Source: Hymenobacter aquaticus (lineage in GTDB: Bacteria; Bacteroidota; Bacteroidia; Cytophagales; Hymenobacteraceae). From it: a DNA stretch of 64,000 bases. A program made the translations under genes and the position numbers. The notes beneath the pieces are model-generated. The model did no database searches. It had not been told where the DNA came from and saw only the letters and a list, made by a program, of their open reading frames with translations. Where the stretch lies: NCBI RefSeq assembly GCF_004765605.1, contig NZ_SRLC01000003.1, forward strand, positions 612,006-676,005, read 5' to 3'. Shown piece after piece: positions 24,859 through 34,136 of this stretch; positions within the stretch are counted from its first letter, which is position 1; every line of letters begins with the position of its first letter.

Positions 24859-26274
24859 CTAATACGTATCGGCAGTAATGCGCACGGGGAAGATGATGCT
24901 GCCCGCGAAGAGGCGGAGGCGGGTAGCGCCCCCGGCAGTGGCCTCTGCCGCCGTTTCCGCTACTCCCCCGACCAGCACCTGCCCGCGCAAGCCCAGGGTA
25001 AGCGACCGGACCGCATCAGCCCCGGGGCCGCCCGTACCGAGGAAATCCAGCCACTGGCCCTCGCTGGTCAGCCGGGCCACGAAGCCGTCGGTGCCCGCCT
25101 GGCAGGCCGGCGCGCCCGTCGGGCCGTAGCGGGCGGCGGCGCTGAACCGGCCGGCCACGTAGAGGCTTTCGCCGGGGCCGATGCAGATGGCCCGGCCTTC
25201 CTCCAGCGCCGGGCCTTGCAGCGTCTGTACCCATTGCCAGCCGCCTTGGGCGCTGAGGCGGGCTACGTAGGCATCGTCGCCGCCGCGGCTGCTCAGCTGT
25301 AGGCTCCCGAAGGAAGCCTGCCCGGAAAAGGAGCCCGTCACGAAGACGTTGCCCTGCGGGCTCACGGCAATGGCCTGGGCGTAGTCGGTGCTGGGGCCGC
25401 CCGCGGCCGTAGCCCACTGCCAGCGGCCGTCACCGCTGGCCTTGGCTACGAAGGCATCGTGGGTGCCGCTGGTCGTCAGGGCCGCATGGCCGAACCGGGT
25501 GGTACCGGCAAAGTAGCCGGCGGCATACACGCTGCCGGCTGCGTCGAGGCCCAGGCTGCTGATGACGGTCTGCTCCTGACCCACCGACTGCCGGGCCCAC
25601 TGCCAGCCACCCTGCGGACTCAGCTTCGCCAGAAAGGCTTCGGAATCGGCCTGGCTGCTGAGGGTGGTGGCCCCAAAAGCCGCGCTGCCCCGAAAGCGGC
25701 CGGCCACCACGGCCTGCTGCCGGGCATCCAGGGCCAGGGCCGTAGCCTGGTCCTGCTCGGGGCCGCCGGCCGTCGTCAGGGTGCGCCACTCGCCGCTGGC
25801 CGAGAGCACGCCCACAAAGACGTCGTCGCCCCCGTTGCTCTGCGCGGTCAGGGGGCCGAACTGCGCCGTTGCGGCAAAGGAGCCGGCCACGGTAATGCTG
25901 CCATCGGCGGCCACGGCGATGCCTTGGCCCGCATCGGAACTGGTGCCGCCGGCGGCTACGGCCCATTGCCACTGGCCGTCCGCCGAGATTTTAGCAATAA
26001 AGATGTCGGTGCCGCCCGCGCTTTGCAGGGTGTGGCTGCCCAGCTGGAGCTGGCGGGTAAACCAGCCGGTTACGTAGCTGTTGCCCGCCGCATCTTGGGC
26101 TACCTGCTGCACGCTGGCTGGGCTGCTCTCGGCCGTGTGTAGCCGCCAGGTCCAGGCGGGCTGCTGCGCCTGCGCGGCGGGCCCCGCGCCCAATAGCAGT
26201 CCGATCAGGGCCGGCCGCAAGCGGGCCGCGGTGCCGGAGGCGGCCACCGCCCGGCAAAAGGTAGAAGTAAGCAT
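24859..26274 (-). CDS. Secreted beta-propeller-repeat (SBBP-like) protein
   Basis: 471 residues from the ATG at 26274, which begins a hydrophobic signal (ending AAQAQQ); the frame is open 60 codons further up but Ser/Pro-rich and unlikely to be translated. The body is seven or so repeats of about 50 residues, each reading like WQWAVAAGG..SDAGQGIAV..DGSITVAGSF..TAQFG, which is the SBBP/YVTN-like beta-propeller pattern. Unlike most such Bacteroidota proteins it ends (FPVRITADTY) without a T9SS sorting domain, so it may be secreted by another route or be truncated. Function unknown. Confidence 0.8.
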   Translation of the reverse strand: MLTSTFCRAVAASGTAARLRPALIGLLLGAGPAAQAQQPAWTWRLHTAESSPASVQQVAQDAAGNSYVTGWFTRQLQLGSHTLQSAGGTDIFIAKISADGQWQWAVAAGGTSSDAGQGIAVAADGSITVAGSFAATAQFGPLTAQSNGGDDVFVGVLSASGEWRTLTTAGGPEQDQATALALDARQQAVVAGRFRGSAAFGATTLSSQADSEAFLAKLSPQGGWQWARQSVGQEQTVISSLGLDAAGSVYAAGYFAGTTRFGHAALTTSGTHDAFVAKASGDGRWQWATAAGGPSTDYAQAIAVSPQGNVFVTGSFSGQASFGSLQLSSRGGDDAYVARLSAQGGWQWVQTLQGPALEEGRAICIGPGESLYVAGRFSAAARYGPTGAPACQAGTDGFVARLTSEGQWLDFLGTGGPGADAVRSLTLGLRGQVLVGGVAETAAEATAGGATRLRLFAGSIIFPVRITADTY

Positions 26275-26341
26275 GAGTCGCGAGTAGTGGGAAGGTGGTA
26301 GGCAAGGAATCGGCACGGGCGGTGCCGGGTGGAAGCCGCCA

Positions 26342-27250
26342 CTAGCGGAATTTGCCGCCGTTCTGCTTCTTGACCAGGATGTAGTTGACGGAGAGACCGG
26401 TGACGATGTACCAGTCCTGCATGGTGCTGCGGCCGCGCATGCTGCCGGGCGCATTGAAGTTGACGAATGCGTCGGGGTTTTCGGTGCGCGTGACGTCGTG
26501 GCCGAAGTAGCGGGCCGCGTCGCTGGTCAGGTTGGCCACGTCGGTGTAGTTGCCGCTCACGTCGTCGAGGTAGTCGGTAAAGGTTTTGCGCCAGCCGATT
26601 TCCAGGCCCAGGTCCAGGTTGTTGCTCAGGCGGTAGCGCACGCCGAAGCCGAACGGAATAGCCAGCTGCGTCCGGTTGTACGACTGGTCCTGGCCTTCCG
26701 TGCGCAAAGGCTGCAGGGCAACGTAGCTGCCCTCCGCCAACGACTTGGGAATGGTGCCGCCCTGCACGTAGCCCTTCGGATTGTGGTGAAACAGGGCAAT
26801 GCCGCCGAACACGTACGGCATCAGGTTTGGCCGCCGCAGGTAGCTGTAGTGGTTCCGGAACAGGTCGAGGCGGCCCACGGCCGATACTTCCACAATGTCG
26901 TTGCGGAAGTTCATGTTGCGGTGGTAGCGAAACCGGGCATTGTCGTCCCGCGGGTCGGCGGCCTTGGAGTCTTCTCCCGAAATGCGTCCGTACGCCACGG
27001 CCACCCGGGCCGAGAAACGGGTCGTCAGGCGGCGGGTGAGGCTGATGCCCACGTTGGGCCGCGAAGCACCCGCGCGCAGGCTGGACATCGTCACCTTGGG
27101 CACCACGTCGCCGAAGTAGTTCATGGCATTCAGGCTAACGTCGACCGTGGTATAGCGGTTTTTGGTCGTAAAAGACTGCGCCCGGGCCGCGGTGCCAAGC
27201 AGGGTTGCAGCCACTGCCGGCAGTAGAAAAAAGGTAGTCGTTAATTTCAT
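26342..27250 (-). CDS. Outer-membrane beta-barrel protein, DUF6089-like
   Basis: 302 residues with a signal peptide (KLTTTFFLLPAVAATLLGTAARAQ). The body alternates short aromatic beta strands, with VDVSLNAMNYFGDVVP, NVGISLTRRLTTRFSARV, YGRISGEDS, YVFGGIALFHHNP and RYRLSNNLDLGLEIGWRKTFTDYLDDVSG resembling the DUF6089 outer-membrane family. It likely forms a small barrel of the outer membrane. Role unknown. Upstream region is AT-rich, in contrast with its neighbours. Confidence 0.82.
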   Translation of the reverse strand: MKLTTTFFLLPAVAATLLGTAARAQSFTTKNRYTTVDVSLNAMNYFGDVVPKVTMSSLRAGASRPNVGISLTRRLTTRFSARVAVAYGRISGEDSKAADPRDDNARFRYHRNMNFRNDIVEVSAVGRLDLFRNHYSYLRRPNLMPYVFGGIALFHHNPKGYVQGGTIPKSLAEGSYVALQPLRTEGQDQSYNRTQLAIPFGFGVRYRLSNNLDLGLEIGWRKTFTDYLDDVSGNYTDVANLTSDAARYFGHDVTRTENPDAFVNFNAPGSMRGRSTMQDWYIVTGLSVNYILVKKQNGGKFR

Positions 27251-27643
27251 GTAATTGCACTCGGAAGAAAAAACAGCCTCGCTATCATTCTGCTTGCCGG
27301 TAAATAAGTGGCTGACAAGTAGAATATTAACGAGGCAAAGTTCCGGCGTGCAGACTCAGTTCTGGTTGAACTAGATTAATAAATCGACGGGCCTGCGAAG
27401 TAATTGCAGTGTATCGTTTTAGGGCTGGTTAATTATTAAGGTGAGTTATTAAAATTAGGAAAATAGCCGTGGTACTTGCAGCCGCAATTAAGCCCGTTGC
27501 TGCCTGCTCCATGACCACTACCCTCCTGCGTACCATCGTTTTGCTGCTGCTGTTGCTGGCCGGCGCCGCTACTCGGCCCCCGCGCCGCGCCCGCCCGGCA
27601 ACCCGCACCCTAAGCTTCCGCCTGGCCGGGGGGCTAATGCAAC
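27251..27643. other. AT-rich intergenic region
   Basis: Promoter region of the DUF6089-like gene; contains GTTGAACTAGATTAATAAAT at 27364-27383, which recurs almost unchanged at 30213-30230. A possible peptide gene at 27511 is listed separately. Confidence 0.5.
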
Positions 27644-27681
27644 AAAACCGTTCGGCTGAGCAGCCAAACGGTTTTGAGTAG
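27511..27681 (+). CDS. Possible 56-residue membrane peptide (doubtful)
   Basis: ATG at 27511, hydrophobic helix (LLRTIVLLLLLLAGAA) then an Arg/Pro-rich tail. The last residues are encoded by a terminator-like hairpin (27644-27675) that ends just before the stop codon, which argues that the frame may be accidental. No ribosome-binding site seen. Confidence 0.25.
   Translation: MTTTLLRTIVLLLLLLAGAATRPPRRARPATRTLSFRLAGGLMQQNRSAEQPNGFE
27644..27675. terminator. Terminator hairpin near the Crp-family gene
   Basis: AAAACCGTTCGGCTG / CAGCCAAACGGTTTT, one G-T type mismatch, with A and T runs at the ends; about 40 bases beyond the stop of the minus-strand Crp gene. Confidence 0.8.
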
Positions 27682-27716
27682 CGGCGCCGGGCCGTTGAAG
27701 AACAGACAGGCTGGAG

Positions 27717-28331
27717 TCAGGCCTGGGCCAGGAAGGGCATGGCGTGCCGCGTAGCGCCGCGGCTCATCTGCCCGCGCAGCTTGCTCAGAAACTCCGGTGA
27801 AATGCCCAGGTAGGAGGCAATCTGCTTTTGCGGCAGCCGCTGCACCAGCGCCGGATAGGTCATGATAAATTGCAGGTAGCGCTGGTCGGCCGTTTGCCGC
27901 ATCACCGACAGCAGGCGCTGCTGCATGTCTACCAGGGCCTGCTGCTGAATCAGCCGGACGTAGCGCTCGAAGGCCGGGACCTGCCCAAACAGGGCTAGCA
28001 GGCTGCGGTGGTCGGTATACAGCACTTTGGTCGCTTCTACCGCCTCAATGGTCACGATGGCGGCCTGCTGGTTGAAGAAGCTGCCCAAATCGACAGCCCA
28101 CTCGTTCTCGGTGGCAAATTTCAGCACGAACTGGTTGTCCTGGGGGTCGGCGTGGTACACCCGCAGCAGCCCTTTAACAATGTAACTAGCTGACATGCAC
28201 ATGCTACCCTGAAGTAGCAGCGTCTCCTTCTTGCGCAGCTGACAAACCCGGAACGCTGCCGTAATGGCCGCCTGGTCATCGGTGCTAAGGGGAACGAAGC
28301 GCTTAATAGTCTCGAAAAACTGGTTAAACAT
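27717..28331 (-). CDS. Crp/Fnr-family transcriptional regulator
   Basis: 204 residues. The N-terminal cyclic-nucleotide-binding beta barrel (about 20-110; ASYIVKGLLRVYH, KFATENEWAVD) is followed by a C-terminal winged helix with recognition part QKQIASYLGISPEFLSKLR. There is no cysteine cluster for an Fe-S cofactor, and the cAMP-binding Arg-Ser signature is not obvious, so the effector is open. Monocistronic, ending at the hairpin at 27644-27675. Confidence 0.88.
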   Translation of the reverse strand: MFNQFFETIKRFVPLSTDDQAAITAAFRVCQLRKKETLLLQGSMCMSASYIVKGLLRVYHADPQDNQFVLKFATENEWAVDLGSFFNQQAAIVTIEAVEATKVLYTDHRSLLALFGQVPAFERYVRLIQQQALVDMQQRLLSVMRQTADQRYLQFIMTYPALVQRLPQKQIASYLGISPEFLSKLRGQMSRGATRHAMPFLAQA

Positions 28332-28756
28332 GAGTATAAAAGGTCGAAGGAAAAAAAGGGGCTACTAACGAATGGGTGATGCATAAGGCGGCCACCTGGG
28401 AAAAAACCGGGTGGGTAGGAAATGGAGCGGAAGAGCGGAAAAGCCGCGAGTGGAACCCACTACGGCCAGTAAATACCCCCATCAAATCAGGCTCGATTGG
28501 GCAGGTTTTATCGGGAGGCCCCGGGTAAAAGCAAAGCAAAAGTATCGGTTGTTCACCCCGGGAACAAAGTAAATATTGTACTTTTCAAATTGGGAAACCG
28601 CGAAAAAGGTGTCGTTTATTGCGCAATAGATGATGTAAGTGGCTGTTGATAAGAAGGCCAAAGAGGAGTATGAATAAAAAATGAAAATGCACTGGATGGA
28701 AAGAAAAAACAGAAATTCCCAAAATGGGAAAGTAGTGGGCAAGCTCAACGCTTGCT
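28332..28756. other. AT-rich intergenic region without supported gene
   Basis: 425 bases of clearly lower GC than the rest of the window. A hydrophobic frame on the minus strand (about 28482-28748) needs a TTG start, has no ribosome-binding site and looks like translated AT-rich DNA. A weak hairpin CCACCTGG-GAAAAAA-CCGGGTGG is at about 28391-28414. Probably the promoter region of the Crp gene plus a decayed segment. Confidence 0.5.
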
Positions 28757-29203
28757 TCAGGCCGCTTGGCTCTGGATAAAATCCTGGGGCAGCACTGCCG
28801 CGTCCTCCAGGTCACACTTCAGCGTAGCTATATTCTGGTAAAGCCGCTGGCGCACCCGGGTTTCGATAAAGCGACTGAACAGGGCACTCAGGCCCCGGAA
28901 CTCGATGTACAGGGTCTGGGTAAAAATAGTCATGCCGTAGTGAGCGGCAAGGGAGTACTTCTGCTGCACCCGCCCGAGGTAGAGCACCCGGAAAATACGC
29001 AGGCAGGAGCCGCTGGTAAGGTCCGGAGCCTGCCGGACCTTTTCGTACAGCAGCTGGCCTTTCGGCTGGCTGATCAGCAGCCCACCGGAATAGCAGAAAT
29101 CCCACTTGGCCTGGGTTGCCGGGCTCAGGAGGCGAGGGAAAACGTGGTTGATTGGCACCCGAAGCAGAGCAGATTCGGAGACGCGGATGATAGGCCGGGA
29201 CAT
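28757..29203 (-). CDS. Hypothetical protein, possibly START/SRPBCC-like
   Basis: 148 residues from the ATG at 29203 (MSRPIIRVSESALLRVP). The opening (VSESALLRVPINHVFPRLLSPATQAKWD) looks like the first strand and helices of an SRPBCC fold, but conservation cannot be judged from one sequence. No signal peptide or membrane helix. Function unknown. Confidence 0.6.
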   Translation of the reverse strand: MSRPIIRVSESALLRVPINHVFPRLLSPATQAKWDFCYSGGLLISQPKGQLLYEKVRQAPDLTSGSCLRIFRVLYLGRVQQKYSLAAHYGMTIFTQTLYIEFRGLSALFSRFIETRVRQRLYQNIATLKCDLEDAAVLPQDFIQSQAA

Positions 29204-29270
29204 GGACAATAGGAAAAAGACAAAAGAAGAGCTGGCGGCAAACCGCCGCGGGGCGGGCGGCAGGCCGCCC

Positions 29271-29957
29271 CTATTGGCAGATCAGGCGCACTACCTGCAC
29301 CTGCGTTGCCTGCTGCAGGCGCAGCCAGTAGACGCCGGGCGGAACCAGCGGAGCCGCCTCTACCGTGGAGAGGCCGGCCGTCAGTTGCAAGGGCTGCATC
29401 CAGGCTACCTTGCCCCGGGTATCTGTGAGCGACAAGGCTGCGGCTCCGGCCTGCCGGGCGCTGATCTGCACCCGGAGCTGCTGGCCGAAGGGGTTGGGGC
29501 TGGCTTGCAGCTGTAGCAACGAGGTGGGCGCGCTGACCACAGCCCTCACGGGAGTATCGGCGGTGGCGCCGTTGTCCAGCACCAGCCGGACCTTGTAGTA
29601 CACGGTACCGCAATAAGCCGGGTATTTCGGGTCGCGGAAGGTATAGGTAGTGGGTATGGAGTTGCCCGTGGCCGCTACCTGCCCGATGACGGCGAAGCTG
29701 GCGCCCGTCGAACTGAACAGGACCTCGAAATGCGTGGCCTGATATTCCTGGGCCGTACTCCAGCTGAGCTGCACCGCCCCCGCCTGGACAGTTGACTTGA
29801 ACTTGGTAAACGTGATGCCCGATACCTGGCCCGCTTCGTCGGTTGGGGCTTGCGCTGCCGCCGGCCGTGCGTGGCCCGCTAGGCTGATGCCGCCCAGAAG
29901 CGTGAGCCCCAACCGCAGGGGCCGAAGGGTAGAAACAGAGAGGAAAGGTGTTATCAT
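29271..29957 (-). CDS. Small secreted protein with T9SS type A sorting domain
   Basis: 228 residues. Signal peptide about 1-35 (ending AGHARPAAAQA). A fibronectin III-like segment, about 45-140 (VQLSWSTAQEYQATHFEVLF, YTFRDPKYPAYCGTVYYKVR), precedes the sorting domain, about 150-228 (LQASPNPFGQQLRVQI...PGVYWLRLQQATQVQVVRLI). This is close to the minimal T9SS cargo: one FN3-like domain and the signal. No catalytic domain is visible. Confidence 0.85.
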   Translation of the reverse strand: MITPFLSVSTLRPLRLGLTLLGGISLAGHARPAAAQAPTDEAGQVSGITFTKFKSTVQAGAVQLSWSTAQEYQATHFEVLFSSTGASFAVIGQVAATGNSIPTTYTFRDPKYPAYCGTVYYKVRLVLDNGATADTPVRAVVSAPTSLLQLQASPNPFGQQLRVQISARQAGAAALSLTDTRGKVAWMQPLQLTAGLSTVEAAPLVPPGVYWLRLQQATQVQVVRLICQ

Positions 29958-30403
29958 GCAAATGGGGTATAGGGATGGAGGCCCGACGGCCCCGGCAACA
30001 GCCCAGCCGGACGGTGGAACGGTTACCCGGAAAATGGGAATAATTCAATACTCGATGGGATAGTCCGGAACAGTATAAAAACCGGTTCCGCACCCTGCCG
30101 CCGGTCTGTTTTGGCCGACAGCTGCCCATCTGTAAGAAACTAAAGGCGTGGTATTGAAGCGCTTTAGTCAGACTTACTAGGCGCAAAGCTCGGAGTTTGA
30201 GCAGGGCTTAAAGTTGAACTAAATTAATATTTTGCCCCCTGCTGAAATACTTCGTGCGGGGGCCGGGCCGAAAGGAAACGCCGCGGCGGCGGCTCGGGCT
30301 TTCAGCAGTAGCAAGCTATATTGCATACTTACCACTGTAAATAGGATAGTAGTTAGTAAATTACTCGTCGCCTTGTGCAGACGCCTGGTTAATTTCCTGT
30401 TGT
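29958..30403. other. Divergent intergenic region
   Basis: 446 bases between the T9SS protein (leftward) and the BLUF protein (rightward). Contains the AT-rich word GTTGAACTAAATTAATAT at 30213-30230, nearly identical to 27364-27381. No supported gene; no confident promoter assigned. Confidence 0.5.
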
Positions 30404-30835
30404 ATGTCTTTTGTTACGCTCAGCCTGAACCTCTTTCACCTCTGCTACCAGAGCCGGGCAACGCCGGAATTGGATGAGGAGGGCTTGCTGGCTTTGCTGG
30501 TGCAGTCCCGGACCTACAACCGCCAGCATGCCATTACGGGCGTGCTGCTCTACAGCGAAAACCGCTTCGTGCAGGTGCTGGAGGGCGACGAGGCTACCGT
30601 GCTGGCCTTGTTTGAGCGCATCCGCCGTGACAACCGGCATACCGAGGTAACCCTGCTTACCCAGGAAAGCCTGACCCAGCGGATGTTTCCGGACTGGTCC
30701 ATGGGGTTCAGCCAAAGTAGCCACGCCGAGCTGGCCGCCCCGGGCTCGGGCTGGCTGGCGGGCTTTGCGGAGCATCCTGCTACCAGGCAGCAGTTTATTA
30801 TGCAACTGGTGAGCGAGCAGCTGCGCCCACTGTAG
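30404..30835 (+). CDS. BLUF-domain blue-light photoreceptor
   Basis: 143 residues, essentially a single BLUF domain (about 5-100) that binds FAD and senses blue light. All photoactive residues are at canonical spacing: Tyr15, Asn39, Gln57 (Tyr+24 and Tyr+42, as in AppA), Trp98 and Met100. No output domain, so it would act by protein contact or via its C-terminal 40 residues. No partner gene (GGDEF, EAL, AppA-type antirepressor) adjoins it; the following gene is an SNF2 helicase on the other strand. The start ATG gives a normal domain boundary. Confidence 0.92.
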   Translation: MSFVTLSLNLFHLCYQSRATPELDEEGLLALLVQSRTYNRQHAITGVLLYSENRFVQVLEGDEATVLALFERIRRDNRHTEVTLLTQESLTQRMFPDWSMGFSQSSHAELAAPGSGWLAGFAEHPATRQQFIMQLVSEQLRPL

Positions 30836-30868
30836 CCCCGGTCCGGCAGCCAACATAGCCCGCTGAAA

Positions 30869-30908
30869 ACCACGAACCCCGTCGCGGCGGGGCAACGGGG
30901 TTCGTGGT
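30869..30908. terminator. Terminator-like hairpin after the BLUF gene
   Basis: ACCACGAACCCCGT / ACGGGGTTCGTGGT stem around a GC-rich loop, between converging genes; no T run. Confidence 0.75.
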
Positions 30909-30991
30909 GGCTGAAAGTATGCCTGCGCTGACGTTCTGTCGTTTTACCACGGAACTCATGCCCGGCTACCTGGTACCGGCCAGTGTCGGGG

Positions 30992-33958
30992 CTACCCCAG
31001 CAGCTCCTCGATATCCTCCTTGGTCAGGCTCTTGATGATGGCCTCGTCGGTGGTTATCAGGTCGGTTACCAGCTGAATCTTCTTGTTCTGCAACGCCAGG
31101 ATTTTCTCCTCTACCGTGTTCTTGGTGATGAACTTGTAGGTAAACACCGTGCGCTGCTGCCCGATGCGGTGGGCCCGGTCGACAGCCTGGGCTTCCACGG
31201 CGGGGTTCCACCAGGGGTCCAGGATGAAGACGTAGTCGGCGGCGGTGAGGTTAAGGCCCACGCCCCCGGCTTTCAGCGAAATCAGGAACACGCGCAGCTC
31301 CTCCGTTTCCTGGAAGCGGCCTACTTCCTTGTGCCGGTCCCGGGTGTTGCCGTCGAGGTAGGCGTACTCAATCTGCTTTTCGTCGAGCGAGGCCCGAACG
31401 ATGTCGAGGTGCTTTACAAACTGGCTGAACACCAAAACTTTGTGGCCTTCCGATACCACGCTGCGAATCATGCGAATCACCTCCCGCAGCTTGCCCGACT
31501 CGTGCTCGTAGTCCTCGTGGGCCATGCGGGGGTGGTTGGCAATCTGGCGCAGCTTGGTCAGGCCCTGCAAGAGCATAAACTGGGTGCCGGCCGTGCCGTG
31601 CTCCTCAATGTTCTTGAGGATCTTGTTGCGGTAGTAGCTCTTGGTTTCCTCGTAGCACTGGGCCTGCTCCTCGGTCATGGGGCAATAGCTGAGGTGCTCA
31701 ATCTTGCTGGGCAACTCTTTGGCTACCTGGGCCTTGTGCCGGCGCAAAATGAAGGGCTTGATCAGGGCGTGGAGCTTGCGGGTGCGCACTTCGTCCTTGC
31801 CTTTCTCGATGGGCTTGAGGAACTCCTTGCGGAAAAACGTCTGGGTGCCCAGCAAGCCCGGGTTGATAAACGACATCTGCGACCATAGGTCCATCGTGCT
31901 GTTTTCCACCGGCGTACCGGTCAAAATCAGGCGGTGGCGGGAGCGGAGGCCCCGCACGGCCTGCGAGGTCGTGGAGCTGGGGTTCTTAATGGCCTGCGAC
32001 TCGTCCAGAATTACGTAGTCGAAGCCGTAGGTACGCAGCATTTCCGCGTCCAGCCGCACGATGCCGTAGCTGGTCAGAATCACGTCGTAGTCGGCAAACT
32101 GGGCCACATTTTTGTCGCGGTAGGTGCCGGTGTAGGTCAGAATGCGCAGGCCGGGCGTAAACTTGGTAGCCTCGCTCAGCCAGTTGTACACCAGGGAAGT
32201 CGGCATCACCAGCAAGGAAGCCGCGCCTTTCGACTCGCCGCTTTCCTTGCGCTGCAACAGCAACGCCAGCGTTTGCACCGTCTTGCCCAGGCCCATGTCG
32301 TCGGCCAGGCAGCCGCCGAAGTGGTAGTCTTTCACGAAGTGCAGCCAGTTGTAGCCCGCTTTCTGGTAGGGCCGCAGCTCGCCCATGAAACCCAGCGGCA
32401 TGGGCTGGTCTTCGACCATTTCGAAGCCGCGCAGGCGCTCCAGCTTCCGCGACATCGTCACGGTCGCCAGGTTGCCGTTCTGCAAGTCCGACACCAACGC
32501 CAGGTGGTGCTTGCGCAGCGTGAGAGTGTGGTGGTGCTCCTCGGCAAAGGCAAACAGCTCCAGGTACTGCGTAAACCACTCCTCCGGGATAATGGCAATC
32601 TGGCCGTTGGGCAGCCGGAACTCGTGGCGCCGCCCCAGAATGTAGGGCCGCAGCTTGATGAAGGGAATTTCAAACTCGCCGAAGCTCACCGTGCCGTGCA
32701 CGTCAAACCAGTCGTTGCCTTCGGTAATGCCGACCTGCACCGTCACGGCCCCGATGAAGTAGTCTTTGCTGGAAGTGTGGCCCTGCTGCACCGTGAAGCC
32801 CATGCGGGCCAGCTCTTCGGCGTGGCTGTGCAGCCAGCGGAAGGCGGTGGCTTTTTCCAGCACGGCCCGGCCGTTGCGCACTTCCAGGGCGCGGTCGGCC
32901 AGCTCCCGGATGATTTCCTGCTCCCGGTCCAGGTTGCGGATCAGGCGGTGGAAAATGTAGGAGTCCTCGTTCTTTTCCAGCTTCACGCACACCCGCTTGT
33001 CGTAGCTGTTGTGCACGGTATGGTCGCCGTAACGGAACGACAGGTCGAAGTGGATGTGCTCGGACGGGGCCGTAATAACGGCCGTGGCTGATTCGCTGCT
33101 GCCGTTGCGGCGTGCCACCGGGCGGCTCCGCTCCTCGGCTGCCACAACCACCGCGCCGGGCGTGTCGGAAAACGTGAGCTGGGGCCGGGCTACGTACCGC
33201 TCCGAGCGGATGTCGAAGCCGCGGGCGTGCACGTCGAACGACTCGACCAGGGGCGCCACGAAGCGCTGGAAGTAGCTGTCCTCCACCTGCCGGGGAATGA
33301 CGATGAATTTCTTGTTCAGGAAGGGCTGCAGCTTCTTGCCGTCCACGTCGTTGCGGAAGTTGTGCAGCGTGTCGTTCAGCAGCATCCAGGCGGGCTGGAA
33401 GCAGACCATCACGGCATTTTTAAACTGGAAGTCGAGCCTTTGGCCCTGGTACTGGATGGTCGGGAAATAGTGGGTGCTGTCCTCGTTGCGCCGGAAGTGA
33501 AACAGCACGGAAGCCGGTTCCGGGGCCACGCTCATCTCGCGCCAGGTGGGCTCCCCGTCCTTGCCCATAATAAAGACGCACTTGCCGTGCAGCCGCTCCA
33601 GGATCTGGCCCATGCGGTCCTGCACGTAGCGGCAGATGGCGTCCTGCAGCCCCTTATCCCCTTTCTCGGGGTCGTATATCTTCAGGAAGAAATCGGCGGG
33701 TGTGGTTTTTTTCGCCCAAAATTCCTTGATAACCGTGTCCTGCTGGATCTGGTCGGTAAGTGCAATTAGCTCGAAGTCGGTTTCGTCGAGGCCGTCGGCA
33801 AACTCCGGGGCGTTTTTGGCCGAAACCGTCTGGTGCTGGAGCGTAAGCTGGCCCCGAGCATTACGCTGAACCACGTAAGACTCAAATAGATAGCCCAGAT
33901 ATTCGTGCTCAAGTAACGAATAGACGATCTGGAAAGGCTGTGAAGTAGAAACCTTCAT
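30992..33958 (-). CDS. SNF2-family ATP-dependent helicase/translocase
   Basis: 988 residues. The N-terminal 500 residues are specific to bacterial SNF2 proteins of unknown role. The ATPase core starts near 520: Walker A DMGLGKT (about 555), Walker B DESQAIK (about 655), LTGTPVEN motif III, then the helicase C lobe with LVFSQFVKHLD, SLKAGGVGLNLTAADYV and DRAHRIGQ. It should move along double-stranded DNA and displace or remodel bound proteins; the target is unknown. Monocistronic. The start ATG at 33958 gives MKVSTSQPF. Confidence 0.92.
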   Translation of the reverse strand: MKVSTSQPFQIVYSLLEHEYLGYLFESYVVQRNARGQLTLQHQTVSAKNAPEFADGLDETDFELIALTDQIQQDTVIKEFWAKKTTPADFFLKIYDPEKGDKGLQDAICRYVQDRMGQILERLHGKCVFIMGKDGEPTWREMSVAPEPASVLFHFRRNEDSTHYFPTIQYQGQRLDFQFKNAVMVCFQPAWMLLNDTLHNFRNDVDGKKLQPFLNKKFIVIPRQVEDSYFQRFVAPLVESFDVHARGFDIRSERYVARPQLTFSDTPGAVVVAAEERSRPVARRNGSSESATAVITAPSEHIHFDLSFRYGDHTVHNSYDKRVCVKLEKNEDSYIFHRLIRNLDREQEIIRELADRALEVRNGRAVLEKATAFRWLHSHAEELARMGFTVQQGHTSSKDYFIGAVTVQVGITEGNDWFDVHGTVSFGEFEIPFIKLRPYILGRRHEFRLPNGQIAIIPEEWFTQYLELFAFAEEHHHTLTLRKHHLALVSDLQNGNLATVTMSRKLERLRGFEMVEDQPMPLGFMGELRPYQKAGYNWLHFVKDYHFGGCLADDMGLGKTVQTLALLLQRKESGESKGAASLLVMPTSLVYNWLSEATKFTPGLRILTYTGTYRDKNVAQFADYDVILTSYGIVRLDAEMLRTYGFDYVILDESQAIKNPSSTTSQAVRGLRSRHRLILTGTPVENSTMDLWSQMSFINPGLLGTQTFFRKEFLKPIEKGKDEVRTRKLHALIKPFILRRHKAQVAKELPSKIEHLSYCPMTEEQAQCYEETKSYYRNKILKNIEEHGTAGTQFMLLQGLTKLRQIANHPRMAHEDYEHESGKLREVIRMIRSVVSEGHKVLVFSQFVKHLDIVRASLDEKQIEYAYLDGNTRDRHKEVGRFQETEELRVFLISLKAGGVGLNLTAADYVFILDPWWNPAVEAQAVDRAHRIGQQRTVFTYKFITKNTVEEKILALQNKKIQLVTDLITTDEAIIKSLTKEDIEELLG

Positions 33959-34136
33959 AGTCGGATGGGAAGCCTGAATAAGGCATTGAAAGTAAGGACA
34001 AATACTAGAATGGATGAGGTTTCGTGAAAAGTAAAATTAATTATTGAAATAGTTAAATTTAAAAGACAGAGACACTCCCAATGACGGACGAACATGGCTA
34101 TAGAGTAGATGAACTACTCCTACAACCGCGAAAGTG

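Noticed and set aside
28482..28748. Hydrophobic minus-strand frame in an AT-rich gap
   Set aside because: Needs a TTG start, has no ribosome-binding site and shows no domain; typical AT-rich chance frame.
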